From positions 2,728,001 to 2,792,000 of the forward strand of contig NW_027480468.1 in assembly GCF_051401765.1 (NCBI RefSeq): DNA of 64,000 nt, given 5' to 3'. Source of the stretch: Calliopsis andreniformis. Lineage: Eukaryota > Arthropoda > Insecta > Hymenoptera > Andrenidae. The position numbers and the translations under genes are program-made. Positions 10,617-22,876 of the stretch are shown one piece after another. The notes below the pieces were generated by a model. It was not told the DNA's origin, searched no databases, and was given only the letters and a program-made list of their open reading frames with translations. How positions within the stretch are numbered: the stretch's first letter is position 1; every line of letters starts with the position of its first letter.

Positions 10617-11432
10617 GAGGATTGAGGATTGTGGATTGGGTATTGCGGATTGAACATTGAGGATTGAGGATTGAGTACTGAGGATTGAGGATTGAGGATT
10701 GAGGATTGAGGATTGGGTATTGCGGATTGAACATTGAGGATTGAGGATTGAGGATTGAGGATTGAGGATTGAGGACTGAAGATTGAATATTGATGATTGA
10801 AGATTGAGGATTGAGGATTAAGTGTTGTGGATTGAGGACGAGGACTGAGGGTTGAGTATTCATGTTTGAGGTCCGAGGATTGAGGATTGAGGATTGAACA
10901 TTGAATATTGATGATTGAAGATTGAGGAGTGAGGATTGAGGGTTGTGGATTGAGGACGAGGACTGATGGTTGAGTATTGATGTTTGAGGTCTGAGGATTG
11001 AGGATTGAGAATTGAAGGTTGAGGATTGAGGATTGAGTATTGAGGATTGAGGTTGAGGGCTGAGGGCTGAAGATTGAGGTTTAAGGGCTGAGGACTGAGG
11101 ATTGAGGATTGAGAATTGAGGATTGAGGATTGAGGATTGAAGATTGAGGATTGGGTATTGAGGAATGAAGTATGAGTATTGAGGATTCAGGATTGAGGAT
11201 TGAGGATTGAAGATTGAATATTGAGGTTTGAAGACTGACGATTGATGGTTGAGGATTGAGGATTGAGGATTGAGGATTGAGGATTGAGGGTTGAGGATTG
11301 AGGATTGAGAGTTGAGGATTGAAGATTGAGGATTGAAGATTGAGGATTGGGTCTTGAGGATTGAGGATTGAGGATTTAAGATTGAGTATTGAGGATTGAA
11401 GATTGAGAATTGAGGATTGAGGATTGAACATT
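10617..11432 (+). repeat. Core-free stretch with three closely spaced hexamers
   Basis: No core lies between the A3 at 10030 and the A2 at 11468, a gap of 1438 bp and the widest in the window. It holds GAGGAC hexamers at 10834 and 10952 and a GAGGTT hexamer at 11049. A GATTCATG-type variant and GAGGTCC near 10858-10875 are diagnostic. The stretch recurs at 27.2-28.0 kb and 37.6-38.4 kb, with a diverged form at 48.1-48.85 kb. Confidence 0.8.
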
Positions 11433-13970
11433 GAGGACTGAGTGTTGAGTGTTGAGTGATGAGAACTGATGTTTGTGGATAGAGACTTGAAGATTGCAGA
11501 TTGAGTATTGAGTATTGAAAACTGTGAATTGAGGATATTCTACTGAGGATTGAGGATTGTCACCTGATTGTTCAGGACTGAGGGCTGGTGATTGAGGATT
11601 CAGGATCGAGGATTCAGAATTGAGGTTTGAGGACTGAGGATTGAGGATTGACGATTGAGGATTGAAGATTGTGTATTGAGGATTGAAGATTGAGGATTGA
11701 GGATTGAGGGTTGAGGATTGAGGATTGAAGATTGAGGATTGGGGACTGAGTGTTGAGGGTTGAGTGATGAGAATTGATGTTTGTGGGTAGAGATTTGAAG
11801 ATTGCAGATTGAGTATTGCGTATGGAAACCTCTGGACAGAGGATACTCTAGTGAGGATTGAGGATTGACAACTGATTGTTGAGGACTGAGGGCTGAAGAT
11901 TGAGGATTCAGGATTGAGGATTCAGGATTGTGGTTTGAGGACTGAGGATTGAGGATTGAGTATTGAGGATTGATGATTGAGGATTGAGGATTGAAGATTG
12001 AGGATTGGGTATCGAGGATTGGACATTGAGGATTGAGGATTGAGGATTGAGGATTGAGGATTGAGTATTGAAGATTGAATATTGATGATTGAAGATTGAG
12101 GATTGAGGATTGAGGGTTGCGGATTGAGGACGAGGACTGAGGGTTGAGTATTGATGTTTGAGGTCTGAGGATTGAGGATTGAGGATTGAGAATTGAGGAT
12201 TGAGGAATGAGGATTGATGATTGAGGATTGGGGACTGAGTGTTGAGGTTTGAATGATGAGAATTGATGTTTGTGGATAGAGATTTAAAGATTACAGATTG
12301 AGTATTGAGTATTGAAAACTGTGAATTGATGATATTCTATTGAGGATTGAGAATTGACAACTGATTGTTGAGGACTGAGGTCTGAAGATTGAGGATTCAG
12401 GATTGAGGTTTGAGGACTGAGGATTGAGGATTGAGGAGAGAGGATTGAGGATTGAGGATTGAGGATTGAAGATTGAGAATTGGGTATTGCTGATTGAACA
12501 TTGAGGAATGAGGATTGAGGATTGAGGATTGAGGATTGAGGACTGGAGATTGAACGTTGATGATTGAAGATTGAGGATTGAGGATTGAGCGTTGTGGATT
12601 GAGGACGAGGACTGAGGGTTGAGTATTGATGTTTGAGGTCTGAGGATTGAGGATTGAGGGTTGAGGATTGAGGATTGAGGATTGAAGATTGAGGATTAAA
12701 GATTGAGTATTGCGGATTGAAGATTGAGGATTGATGATTGAGGATTGAGGATTGGGGATTGAGGATTGAGTATTGAAGATTGAGGATTGATGATAGAGGA
12801 TTGAGGATTGAGGATTGAGGATTGAGTATTCTGGATTGAGGACTGAAGATTGAGGATTGAGGATTGAGGATTATAGATTGAGTATTGAGGATTGAAGGTT
12901 GAGAATTGAGGATTGAGGATTGAACATTGAGGACTGAGTGTTGAGGGTTGAGTGATGAGAATTGATGTTTGTGGATAGTGATTTGAAGATTACAGATTGA
13001 GTATTGAGTATTGAAAACTGTGAATTGAGGATATTCTATTGAGGATTGAGGATTGAGGATTGAGGATTGAGTATTGAAGATTGAATATTGATGATTGAAG
13101 ATTGAGGATTGAGGATTGAGGGTTGCGTATTGAGGACGAGGACTGAGGGTTGAGTATTGATGTTTGAGGTCTGAGGATTGAGGATTGAGGATTGAGAATT
13201 GAGGATTGAGGAATGAGGATTGAAGATTGAGGATTGGTTATTGAGGATTGAAGAATGAGGACTGAGGGTTGAGGATTGAGGATTGAGGATTGAGGTTTGA
13301 GGATTGATGATTGAGTATTGAGAATTGAAGGTTGAGGATTGAGGATTGAGGATTGAGGATTGAGGATTGATGATTGAGGATTGGGGACTGAGTGTTGAGG
13401 TTTGAGTGATGAGAATTGATGTTTGTGGATAGAGATTTAAAGATTACAGATTCAGTATTGAGTATTGAAAACTGTGAATTGATGATATTCTATTGAGGAT
13501 TGAGAATTGACAACTGATTGTTGAGGACTGAGCTCTGAAGATTGAGGATTCACGATTGAGGATTCAGGAATGAGGTTTGAGGACTGAGGATTGAGGATTG
13601 AGGAGAGAGGATTGAGGATTGAGGATTGAGGATTGAAGATTGAGGATTGGGTATTGCTGATTGAACATTGAGGAATGAGGATTGAGGATTGAGGATTGAG
13701 AATTGAGGACTGGAGGTTGAATGTTGATGATTGAAGATTGAGGATTGAGGATTGAGCGTTGTGGGTTGAGGACGAGGACTGAGGGTTGAGTATTGATGTT
13801 TGAGGTCTGAGGATTGAGGATTGAGGGTTGAGGATTGAAGATTGAGGATTAGGGACTGAGTGTTGAGGGTTGAGTGATGAGAATTGATGTTTGTGGATAG
13901 AGATTTGAAGATTGCAGATTGAGTATTGCGTATGGAAAGCTCTGAACTGAGGATATTCTAGTGAGGATTG
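11433..13970 (+). repeat. Copy of about 7563-10115 (offset 3870, later 3856)
   Basis: Anchors 11468, 11776, 12265, 12964, 13418 and 13886 pair with 7598, 7906, 8395, 9108, 9562 and 10030. The offset drops from 3870 to 3856 between 12265 and 12964, a loss of two heptads. Divergence is higher than in the 10.4-kb pair, for example CTCTGGACAGAG at 11830. Confidence 0.8.
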
Positions 13971-14339
13971 AGGATTGACAACTGATTGTTGAGGACTGAG
14001 GGCTGAAGATTGAGGATTCAGGATTGAGGATTCAGGATTGTGGTTTGAGGACTGAGGATTGAGGATTGAGAAATGAGGATTGAAGATTGAGGATTGGTTA
14101 TTGAGGATTGAAGAATGAGGACTGAGGGTTGAGTATTGAGAATTGAGGATTGAAGATTGAGTATTGAGGATTTAAGATTGCGGATTGAGGACTGAGGGTT
14201 GAGGATTGAGGATTGAGGATTGCGTGTTGAGGATTGAAGATTGAAGATTGAGGATTGAGGACTGAGGATTAAAGACTGAGTATTGAGGATTGAAGATTGA
14301 GGATTGATGATTGAGGATTGAGGATTGAGTATTGAGGAT
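13971..14339 (+). repeat. Heptad spacer related to 19.9-20.1 kb
   Basis: This stretch holds the tail of the A3 core at 13886 and a string containing GATTTAAG, GCGGATT and GCGTGTT near 14169-14227. The same string is found at about 19931-19991 (offset 5764), and a related one at 21.6-21.8 kb. Confidence 0.7.
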
Positions 14340-15820
14340 TGAGGATTGAGGATTGAGTATTGAAGATTGAGGATTGATGATTGAGGATTGAGGATTGAGG
14401 ATTGAGGATTGAAGATTGAGGATTTTGTATTGCGGATTGAACATTGAGGATTGAGGATTGAGGATTGAGGATTGAGGATTGAGGATTGAGGACTGAAGAT
14501 TGAATATTGATGATTGAAGATTGAGGATTGAGGATGAGGGGTTGAGGATTGAGAATTGAGGATTGGGGATTGAGGATTGAAGATTGTGGATTGGGTATTG
14601 AGGATTGAGGATTGAGGATTTAAGATTGAGTATTGAGGATTGAAGATTGATAATTGAGGATTGAGGATTGAACATTGTGGACTGAGGGTTGAGTGTTGAG
14701 TGATGAGAATTGATGTTTGTGGATAGAGATTTGTATATTGCAGATTGAGTATTGAGTATTGAAAACTGTGAATTGAGGATATTCTATTGAGGATTGAGGT
14801 TTGTCACCTGATTGTTCAGGACTGGGGGCTGGAGATTGAGGATTCAGGATTGAGGATTCAGGATTGAGGTTTGAGGACTGAGGATTGAGGATTGAGTATT
14901 GAAGATTGAGTATTGAGGATTGAAGATTGAGGATTGAGGATTCAGTGTTGAGGATTGAGGATTGAAGATTGAGGACTGGGGACTGAGTGTTGAGGGCTGA
15001 GTGATGAGAGTTGATGTTTGTGGGTAGAGATTTGAAGATTGCAGATTGAGTATTGCGTATGGAAAGCCCTCAACTGAGGATATTCTAGTGAGGATTGAGG
15101 ATTGACAACTGATTGTTGAGGACTGAGGGTTGAAGATTGAGGATTCAGGATTGAGGATTCAGGATTGTGGTTTGAGGACTGAGGATTGAGGATTGAGGAT
15201 TGAGGATTGAGGATTGAGGTTTGAGGATTGAAGATTGAGGATTGGGTATTGAGGATTGAACATTGAGGATTGAGGATTGAGGATTGAGGATTGAGGATTG
15301 AGAATTGAAGATTGAATATTGATGATTGAAGATTGAGTATTGAGGATTGAGTGTTGTGGATTGAGGACGAGGACTGAGGGTTGAGTATTGATGCTTGAGG
15401 TCTGAGGATTGAGGATTGAGGATTGAGAATTGAGGATTGAGGATTGAGGATTGAAGATTGAGGATTGGTTGTTGAGGATTGAAGGACGAGGACTGAGGGT
15501 TGAGGATTGAGGATTGAGGAATGAAGATTGAGTATTGAGGATTGAAGATTGAGGATTGAGGAATGAGGATTGAGGAATGAAGATTGAAGATTGAGGATTG
15601 AGGACTGAGGATTAAAGATTGAGTATTGAGGATTGAAGATTGAGGATTGATGATTGAGGATTGAGGATTGGGGATTGAGGACTGAGGATTGAGGATTGAG
15701 TATTGAAGATTGAGGATTGATGATTGAGGATTGAGGATTGAAGATTGAGAATTGAGGATTGAGGATTGAACGTTGAGGACTGAGTGTTGAGGGTTGAGTG
15801 ATGAGAATTGATGTTTGTGG
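14340..15820 (+). repeat. First copy of the 2357-bp-offset duplication
   Basis: A2 (14712), A3 (15013) and the head of a third core at 15810 match 17069, 17370 and 18167. The A2 to A3 spacing is 301 bp in both copies, one heptad less than the usual 308. Two hexamers (15363 and 16531) lie between corresponding points and account for 2357 being 5 modulo 7. Confidence 0.82.
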
Positions 15821-15977
15821 ATAGAGGCTTGAAGGTTGCAGATTGTGAATTGAGCATTGAAAACTGTGAATTGAGGATATCCTGTTGAGGATTCAGGATT
15901 GACAACTGATTGTTGAGGACTCAGGGCTGAAGATTGAGGATTCAGGATTGAGGATTCAGAATTGAGGTTTGACGGCT
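15775..15977 (+). repeat. Core subtype A5 (exemplar)
   Basis: This 29-heptad core has its anchor at 15810. It is marked by GAGGCTT, GAAGGTT, then GTGAATT, GAGCATT, a TTCTGTT heptad (TCCTGTT in this copy), a GAGGATT-CAGGATT pair before GACAACT, and CAGGGCT. Anchors are 15810, 19461, 30536, 42528, 45034, 47414, 50936, 56260 and 62191. The copies at 45034 and 62191 have an A4-type head (GGGGACT, GAGGTTT) joined to an A5 body. Confidence 0.84.
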
Positions 15978-16696
15978 GAGGACTGAGGATTGAGGATTGA
16001 GAATTGAGGATTGATGATTGAGTATTGAAGATTGAGGATTGGTTATTGAGGATTGAAGAATGAGGACTGAGGGTTGAGGATTGAGGATTGAGGAATGAAG
16101 ATTGAGTATTGAGGATTGAAGATTGAGGATTGAGGATTGAGGATTGAGGATTGAGTATTGATGATTGAGTATTAAGGATTGAAGGTTGAGGACTGAGGAT
16201 TGAGGATTGAGGATTGAGGATTGAATATTGAAGATTGGGGACTGAGTGTTGAAGGTTGAGTGATGAGAATTGGTGCTTGTGGATAGAGATTTAAAGATTG
16301 CAGATTCAGTATTGAGTATTGAAAACTGTGAATTGATGATATTCTATTGAGGATTGAGAATTGACAACTGATTGTTGAGGACTGAGTTCTGAAGATTGAG
16401 GATTCAGGATTGAGGTTTCAGGATTGAGGTTTGAGGAATGAGGATTGAGGATTGAGGATTGAGGATTGAGGACTGAAGGTTGAATGTTGATGATTGAAGA
16501 TTGAGGATTGAAGATTGAGCGTTGTGGATTGAGGACGAGGACTGAGGGTTGAGTATTGATGTTTGAGGTCTGAGGATTGAGGATTGAGGGTTGAGGATTG
16601 AGGATTGCGGATTGAAGATTGAGGATTAAAGATTGAGTATTGAGGATTGAAGATTGAGGATTGATGATTGAGGATTCAGGATTGAGGATTGAGGAT
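15821..16696 (+). repeat. A5 body and A4b core between the 2357-bp copies
   Basis: This stretch contains the rest of the A5 core anchored at 15810, the A4b core at 16272 (462 bp later) and a module B hexamer at 16531. The A5-A4b order is the same as at 30.5, 42.5, 47.4, 50.9, 56.3 and 62.2 kb. Confidence 0.78.
16237..16439 (+). repeat. Core subtype A4b (exemplar)
   Basis: This 29-heptad core has its anchor at 16272. It resembles A4 but has GGTGCTT in place of GATGTTT, GCAGATT instead of ACAGATT, GAGTTCT instead of GAGGTCT, and a GAGGTTT-CAGGATT pair near the 3' end. Anchors are 16272, 31005, 42997, 47890, 51405, 56729, 59457 and 62499. It normally follows A5 at 462-476 bp and precedes A2 at 462 bp in the three copies of the 1.7-kb block. 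GATGCTT at 61149 in an A4 copy may be an intermediate or an independent change. Confidence 0.82.
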
Positions 16697-18177
16697 TGAG
16701 GATTGAGGATTGAGTATTGAAGATTGAGGATTGATGATTGAGGATTGAGGATTGAGGATTGAGGATTGAAGATTGAGGATTTTGTATTGCGGATTGAACA
16801 TTGAGGATTGAGGATTGAGGATTGAGGATTGAGGATTGAGGATTGAGGACTGAAGATTGAATATTGATGATTGAAGATTGAGGATTGAGGATGGAGGGTT
16901 GAGGATTGAGAATTGAGGATTGGGGATTGAGGATTGAAGATTGTGGATTGGGTATTGAGGATTGAGGATTGAGGATTTAAGATTGAGTATTGAGGATTGA
17001 AGATTGATAATTGAGGATTGAGGATTGAACATTGAGGACTGAGTGTTGAGTGTTGAGTGATGAGAATTGATGTTTGTGGATAGAGATTTGTATATTGCAG
17101 ATTGAGTATTGAGTATTAAAAACTGTGAATTGAGGATATTCTATTGAGGATTGAGGTTTGTCACCTGATTGTTCAGGACTGGGGGCTGGAGATTGAGGAT
17201 TCAGGATTGAGGATTCAGGATTGAGGTTTGAGGACTGAGGATTGAGGATTGAGTATTGAAGATTGAGTATTGAGGATTGAAGATTGAGGATTGAGGATTC
17301 AGTGTTGAGGATTGAGGTTTGAAGATTGAGGATTGGGGACTGAGTGTTGAGGGCTGAGTGATGAGAGTTGATGTTTGTGGATAGAGATTTGAAGATTGCA
17401 GATTGAGTATTGCGTATGGAAAGCTCTCAACTGAGGATATTCTAGTGAGGATTGAGGATTGACAACTGATTGTTGAGGACTGAGGGTTGAAGATTGAGGA
17501 TTCAGGATTGAGGATTCAGGATTGTGGTTTGGGGACTGAGGATTGAGGATTGAGGATTGAGGATTGAGGATTGAGGTTTGAGGATTGAAGATTGAGGATT
17601 GGGTATTGAGGATTGAACATTGAGGATTGAGGATTGAGGATTGAGGATTGAGGATTGAGAATTGAAGATTGAATATTGATGATTGAAGATTGAGGATTGA
17701 GGATTGAGTGTTGTGGATTGAGGACGAGGACTGAGGGTTGAGTATTGATGTTTGAGGTCTGAGGATTGAGGATTGAGGATTGAGAATTGAGGATTGAGGA
17801 TTGAGGATTGAAGATTGAGGATTGGTTATTGAGGATTGAAGAATGAGGACTGAGGGTTGAGGATTGAGGATTGAGGAATGAAGATTGAGTATTGAGGATT
17901 GAAGATTGAGGATTGATGAATGAGGATTGAGGAATGAAGATTGAAGATCGAGGATTGAGGACTGAGGATTAAAGATTGAGTATTGAGGATTGAAGATTGA
18001 GGATTGATGATTGAGGATTGAGGATTGGGGATTGAGGACTGAGGATTGAGGATTGAGTATTGAAGATTGAGGGTTGATGATTGAGGATTGAGGATTGAAG
18101 ATTGAGAATTGAGGATTGAGGATTGAACGTTGAGGACTGAGTGTTGAGGGTTGAGTGATGAGAATTGATGTTTGTGG
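16697..18177 (+). repeat. Second copy of 14340-15820 (offset 2357)
   Basis: The match ends inside the third core. After GTGGATA the first copy continues as A5 (GAGGCTT) while this copy continues as GAGATGT with an A1-type tail. The breakpoint therefore lies within a core. Confidence 0.82.
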
Positions 18178-21100
18178 ATAGAGATGTGAAGATTGCAGAT
18201 TGAGTATTGAGTATTGAAATCTGTGAATTGAGGATATTCTATTGAGGATTGAGGATTGTCACCTGATTGTTGAGGACTGAGGGCTGAAGATTGAGGATTC
18301 AGGATTGAGGATTCAGAATTGAGGTTTGAGTACTGAGGATTGAGGATTGAGGATTGAAGATTGAGTATTGAGGATTGAAGATTGAGGATTGAGGATTGAG
18401 GGTTGAGGATTGAGGATGAGGGCTGAGGGTTGAGGATTGAAGTTTAAGGACTGAGGACTGAGGATTGAGGATTGAGAATTGAGGATTGAGGATTGAGGAT
18501 TGAAGATTGAGGATTGGGTATTGAGGATTGAAGGATGAGGATTGAGGATTGAGGATTGAGGATTGAGGATTGAAGATTGAATATTGAGGTTTGAAGACTG
18601 ACGATTGAGGGTTGAGGATTGAGGATTGAGGATTGAGGATTGAGGATTGAGGGTTGAGGATTAAGGATTGAGAATTGAGGATTGAGGATTGAGGATTGAG
18701 GATTAAAGATTGAGGATTGGGTATTGAGGATTGAGGATTGAGGATTTAAGATTGAGTATTGAGGATTGAAGATTGAGGATTGGGGATTGAGGATTGAGGA
18801 TTGAACATTGAGGACTGAGTGTTGAGTGTTGAGTGATGAGAATTGATGTTTGTGGATAGGGATTTGAAGATTGCAGATTGAGTATTGAGTATTGAAAACT
18901 GTGAATTGAGGGTATTCTATTGAGGATTGAGGATTGTCACCTGATTGTACAGGACTGAGGGCTGGAGATTGAGGATTCAGGATCGAGGATTCAGAATTGA
19001 GGTTTGAGGACTGAGGATTGAGGATTGAGGATTGAAGATTGAATATTGATGATTGAAGATTGAGGATTGAGGATGGAGGGTTGGGGATTGAGAATTGAGG
19101 ATTGAGGATTGAGGATTGAAGATTGTGGATTGGGTATTGAGGATTGAGGATTGAGGATTTAAGATTGAGTATTGAGGATTGAAGATTGAGAATTGAGGAT
19201 TGAGGATTGAACATTGAGGACTGAGTGTTGAGTGTTGAGTGATGAGTATTGATGTTTGTGGATAGAGATTTGTAGATTGCAGATTGAGTATTGAGTATTG
19301 AAAACTGTGAATTGAGGATATTCTATTGAGGATTGAGGTTTGTCACCTGATTGTTCAGGACTGGGGGCTGGAGATTGAGGATTCAGGATTGAGGATTCAG
19401 GATTGAGGTTTGAGGACTGAGGATTGAGGACTGAGTGTTGAGGGTTGTGTGATGAGAATTGATGTTTGTGGATAGAGGCTTGAAGGTTGCAGATTGTGAA
19501 TTGAGCATTGAAAACTGTGAGATGAGGATATTCTGTTGAGGATACAGGATTGACACCTGATTGTTGAGGACTCAGGGCTGAAGATTGAGGATTCAGGATT
19601 GAGGATTCAGAATTGGGGTTTGAGGGCTGAGGACTGAGGATTGAGGATTGAAGATTGAGGATTGGGGTCTGAGTGTTGAGGGCTGAGTGATGAGAGTTGA
19701 TGTTTGTGGATAGAGATTTGAAGATTGCAGATTGAGTATTGCGTATGGAAAGCTCTCAACTGAGGATATTCTAGTGAGGATTGAGGATTGACAACTGATT
19801 GTTGAGGACTGAGGGTTGAAGATTGAGGATTCAGGATTGAGGATTCAGGATTGTAGTTTGAGGACTGTGGATTGAGGATTGAGGATTGAGGATTGAGGAT
19901 TGAGGTTTGAGGATTGAAGATTGAGTATTGAGGATTTAAGATTGCGGATTGAGGACTGAGGGTTGAGGATTGAGGATTGAGGATTGCGTGTTGAGGATTG
20001 AAGATTGAAGATTGAGGATTGAGGACTGAGGATTAAAGACTGAGTATTGAGGATTGAAGATTGAGGATTGATGATTGAGGATTGAGGATTGAGTATTGAG
20101 GATTGAGGATTGAGGATTGAGTATTGAAGATTGAGGATTGATGATTGAGGATTGAGGATTGAGGATTGAGGATTGAAGATTGAGGATTTTGTATTGCGGA
20201 TTGAACATTGAGGATTGAAGGTTGTGGATTGGGTATTGAGGATTGAGGATTGAGGATTTAAGATTGAGTATTGAGGATTGAAGATTGAGGATTGAGGATT
20301 GAGGGTTGAGGATTGAGGATGAGGGCTGAGGGTTGAGGATTGAGGTTTAAGGACTGAGGACTGAGGATTGAGGATTGAGAATTGAGGATTGAGGATTGAG
20401 GATTGAAGATTGAGGATTGGGTATTGAGGATTGAAGGATGAGGATTGAGGATTGAGGATTGAGGATTGAGGATTGAGGATTGAAGATTGAATATTGAGGT
20501 TTGAAGACTGACGATTGAGGGTTGAGGATTGAGGATTGAGGATTGAGGATTGAGGATTGAGGGTTGAGGATTAAGGATTGAGAATTGAGGATTGAGGATT
20601 GAGGGTTGAGGATTGAAGATTGAGGATTGGGTATTGAGGATTGAGGATTGACGATTTAAGATTGAGGATTGGGTATTGAGGATTGAAGGATGAGGATTGA
20701 GGTTTAAGGACTGAGGACTGAGGATTGAGGATTGTGAATTGAGGATTGAGGATTGAGGATTGAAGATTGAGGATTGGGTATTGAGGATTCAAGGATGAGG
20801 ATTGAGGATTGAGGATTGAGGATTGAGGATTGAAGATTGAATATTGAGGTTTGAAGACTGACGATTGAGGGTTGAGGATTAAGGATTGAGAATTGAGGAT
20901 TGAGGATTGAGGATTGAGGATTAAAGATTGAGGATTGGGTATTGAGGATTGAGGATTGAGTATTTAAGATTGAGTATTGAGGATTGAAGATTGAGGATTG
21001 AGGATTGAGGATTGAGGATTGAACATTGAGGACTGAGTGTTGAGTGTTGAGTGATGAGAATTGATGTTTGTGGATAGAGATTTGAAGATTGCAGATTGAG

Positions 21101-21679
21101 TATTGAGTATTGAAAACTGTGAATTGAGGGTATTCTATTGAGGATTGAGGATTGTCACCTGATTGTACAGGACTGAGGGCTGGAGATTGAGGATTCAGGA
21201 TCGAGGATTCAGAATTGAGGTTTGAGGACTGAGGATTGAGGATTGAGGATTGAAGATTGAGTATTGAGGATTGAAGATTGAAGATTGAGGATTGAGGGTT
21301 GAGGATTGAGGATTGAAAGTTGAGGATTGGGGACTGAGTGTTGAGGGTTGAGTGATGAGAATTGATGTTTGTGGATAGAGATTTGAAGATTGCAGATTGA
21401 GTATTGCGTATGGAAAGCTCTGAACTGAGGATATTCTAGTGAGGATTGAGGATTGACCACTGATTGTTGAGGACTGAGGGCTGAAGATTGAGGATTCAGG
21501 ATTGAGGATTCAGGATTGTGGTTTGAGGACTGAGGATTGAGGATTGAGGAATGAGGATTGAAGATTGAGGATTGGTTATTGAGGATTGAAGAATGAGGAC
21601 TGAGGGTTGAGTATTGGGAATTGAGGATTGAAGATTGAGTATTGAGGATTTAAGATTGCGGATTGAGGACTGAGGATTG
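18178..21679 (+). repeat. Complex rearranged block with the densest core cluster
   Basis: Cores are anchored at 18845, 19251, 19461, 19699, 21063 and 21364. The cores starting at 19216 (A2) and 19426 (A5) are separated by a single heptad, and the A3 starting at 19664 follows after five heptads. A core-poor stretch from 19.9 to 21.0 kb then carries module C at 20315 and several partial copies of the string found at 18.45-18.75 kb. The internal order is not a simple duplicate of any other block. Confidence 0.75.
18412..18480 (+). repeat. Module C: second hexamer lineage (exemplar)
   Basis: This is a separate string marked by the hexamer GAGGAT followed by GAGGGCT, GAGGGTT, GAGGATT, then a GAGGTTT-AAGGACT-like pair and GAGGACT. 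In this copy GAAGTTT replaces GAGGTTT. Copies start at 18412, 20315, 22393, 32804, 44664 (with AAGGGCT), 57086 and 59814. Related hexamers are GAGGTT at 11049, 27655, 38066 and 48469, and GAGTAT at 50517. The AAGGACT heptad creates a minus-strand stop, which is why many minus-strand open frames end at this point. Confidence 0.78.
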
Positions 21680-22876
21680 AGGATTGAGGATTGAGTATTG
21701 CGTGTTGAGGATTGAAGATTGAAGATTGAGGATTGAGGACTGAGGATTAAAGACTGAGTATTGAGGATTGAAGATTGAGGATTGATGATTGAGGATTGAG
21801 GATTGAGTATTGAGGATTGAGGATTGAGGATTGAGTATTGAAGATTGAGGATTGATGATTGAGGATTGAGGATTGAGGATTGAGGATTGGGTATTGAGGA
21901 TTCAGGATTTAGGATGCAGAATTGATGTTTGAGGTGTGAGGATTGAGGATTGAGGATTGAAGATTGAGGTTTGAGGATTGAGGATTGAGGATTGAGGACT
22001 GAGGATTGAGGATTGAGGAATGAGCATTGACGATTGAAGATTGAGGACTGTGGATTGAGGATTGAAAATTGACGATTGTGGATTGTGGATTGAGGATTGA
22101 GGATTGAACATTGAGGACTGAGTGTTGAGGATTGAGTGATGAGAATTGATGTTTGTGGATAGAGATTTGTAGATTGCAGATTGAGTATTGAGTATTGAAA
22201 ACTGTGAATTGAGGATATTCTATTGAGGATTGAGGTTTGTCACCTGATTGTTCAGGACTGGGGGGTGGAGATTGAGGATTCAGGATTGCGGATTCAGGAT
22301 TGAGGTTTGAGTACTGAGGATTGAGGATTGAGGATTGAAGATTGAGTATTGAGGATTGAAGATTGAGGATTGAGGATTGAGGGTTGAGGATTGAGGATGA
22401 GGGCTGAGGGTTGAGGATTGAGGTTTAAGGACTGAGGACTGAGGATTGAGGATTGAGAATTGAGGATTGAGGATTGAGGATTGAAGATTGAGGATTGGGT
22501 ATTGAGGATTGAAGGATGAGGATTGAGGATTGAGGATTGAGGATTGAGGATTGAAGATTGAATATTGAGGTTTGAAGACTGACGATTGAGGGTTGAGGAT
22601 TGAGGATTGAGGATTGAGGATTGAGGGTTGAGGATTAAGGATTGAGAATTGAGGATTGAGGATTGAGGATTGAGGATTAAAGATTGAGGATTGGGTATTG
22701 AGGATTGAGGATTGAGTATTTAAGATTGAGTATTGAGGATTGAAGATTGAGGATTGAGGATTGAGGATTGAGGATTGAACATTGAGGACTGAGTGTTGAG
22801 TGTTGAGTGATGAGAATTGATGTTTGTGGATAGAGATTTGAAGATTGCAGATTGAGTATTGAGTATTGAAAACTGT

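Noticed and set aside
10102..10863. Minus-strand open frames of 253 codons repeated at 26708-27469 and 37119-37880
   Set aside because: Their conservation follows from the DNA duplications. Open frames overlap in other registers (10127-10657, for example) with equal apparent quality, which is expected from a heptad repeat and not from a gene.
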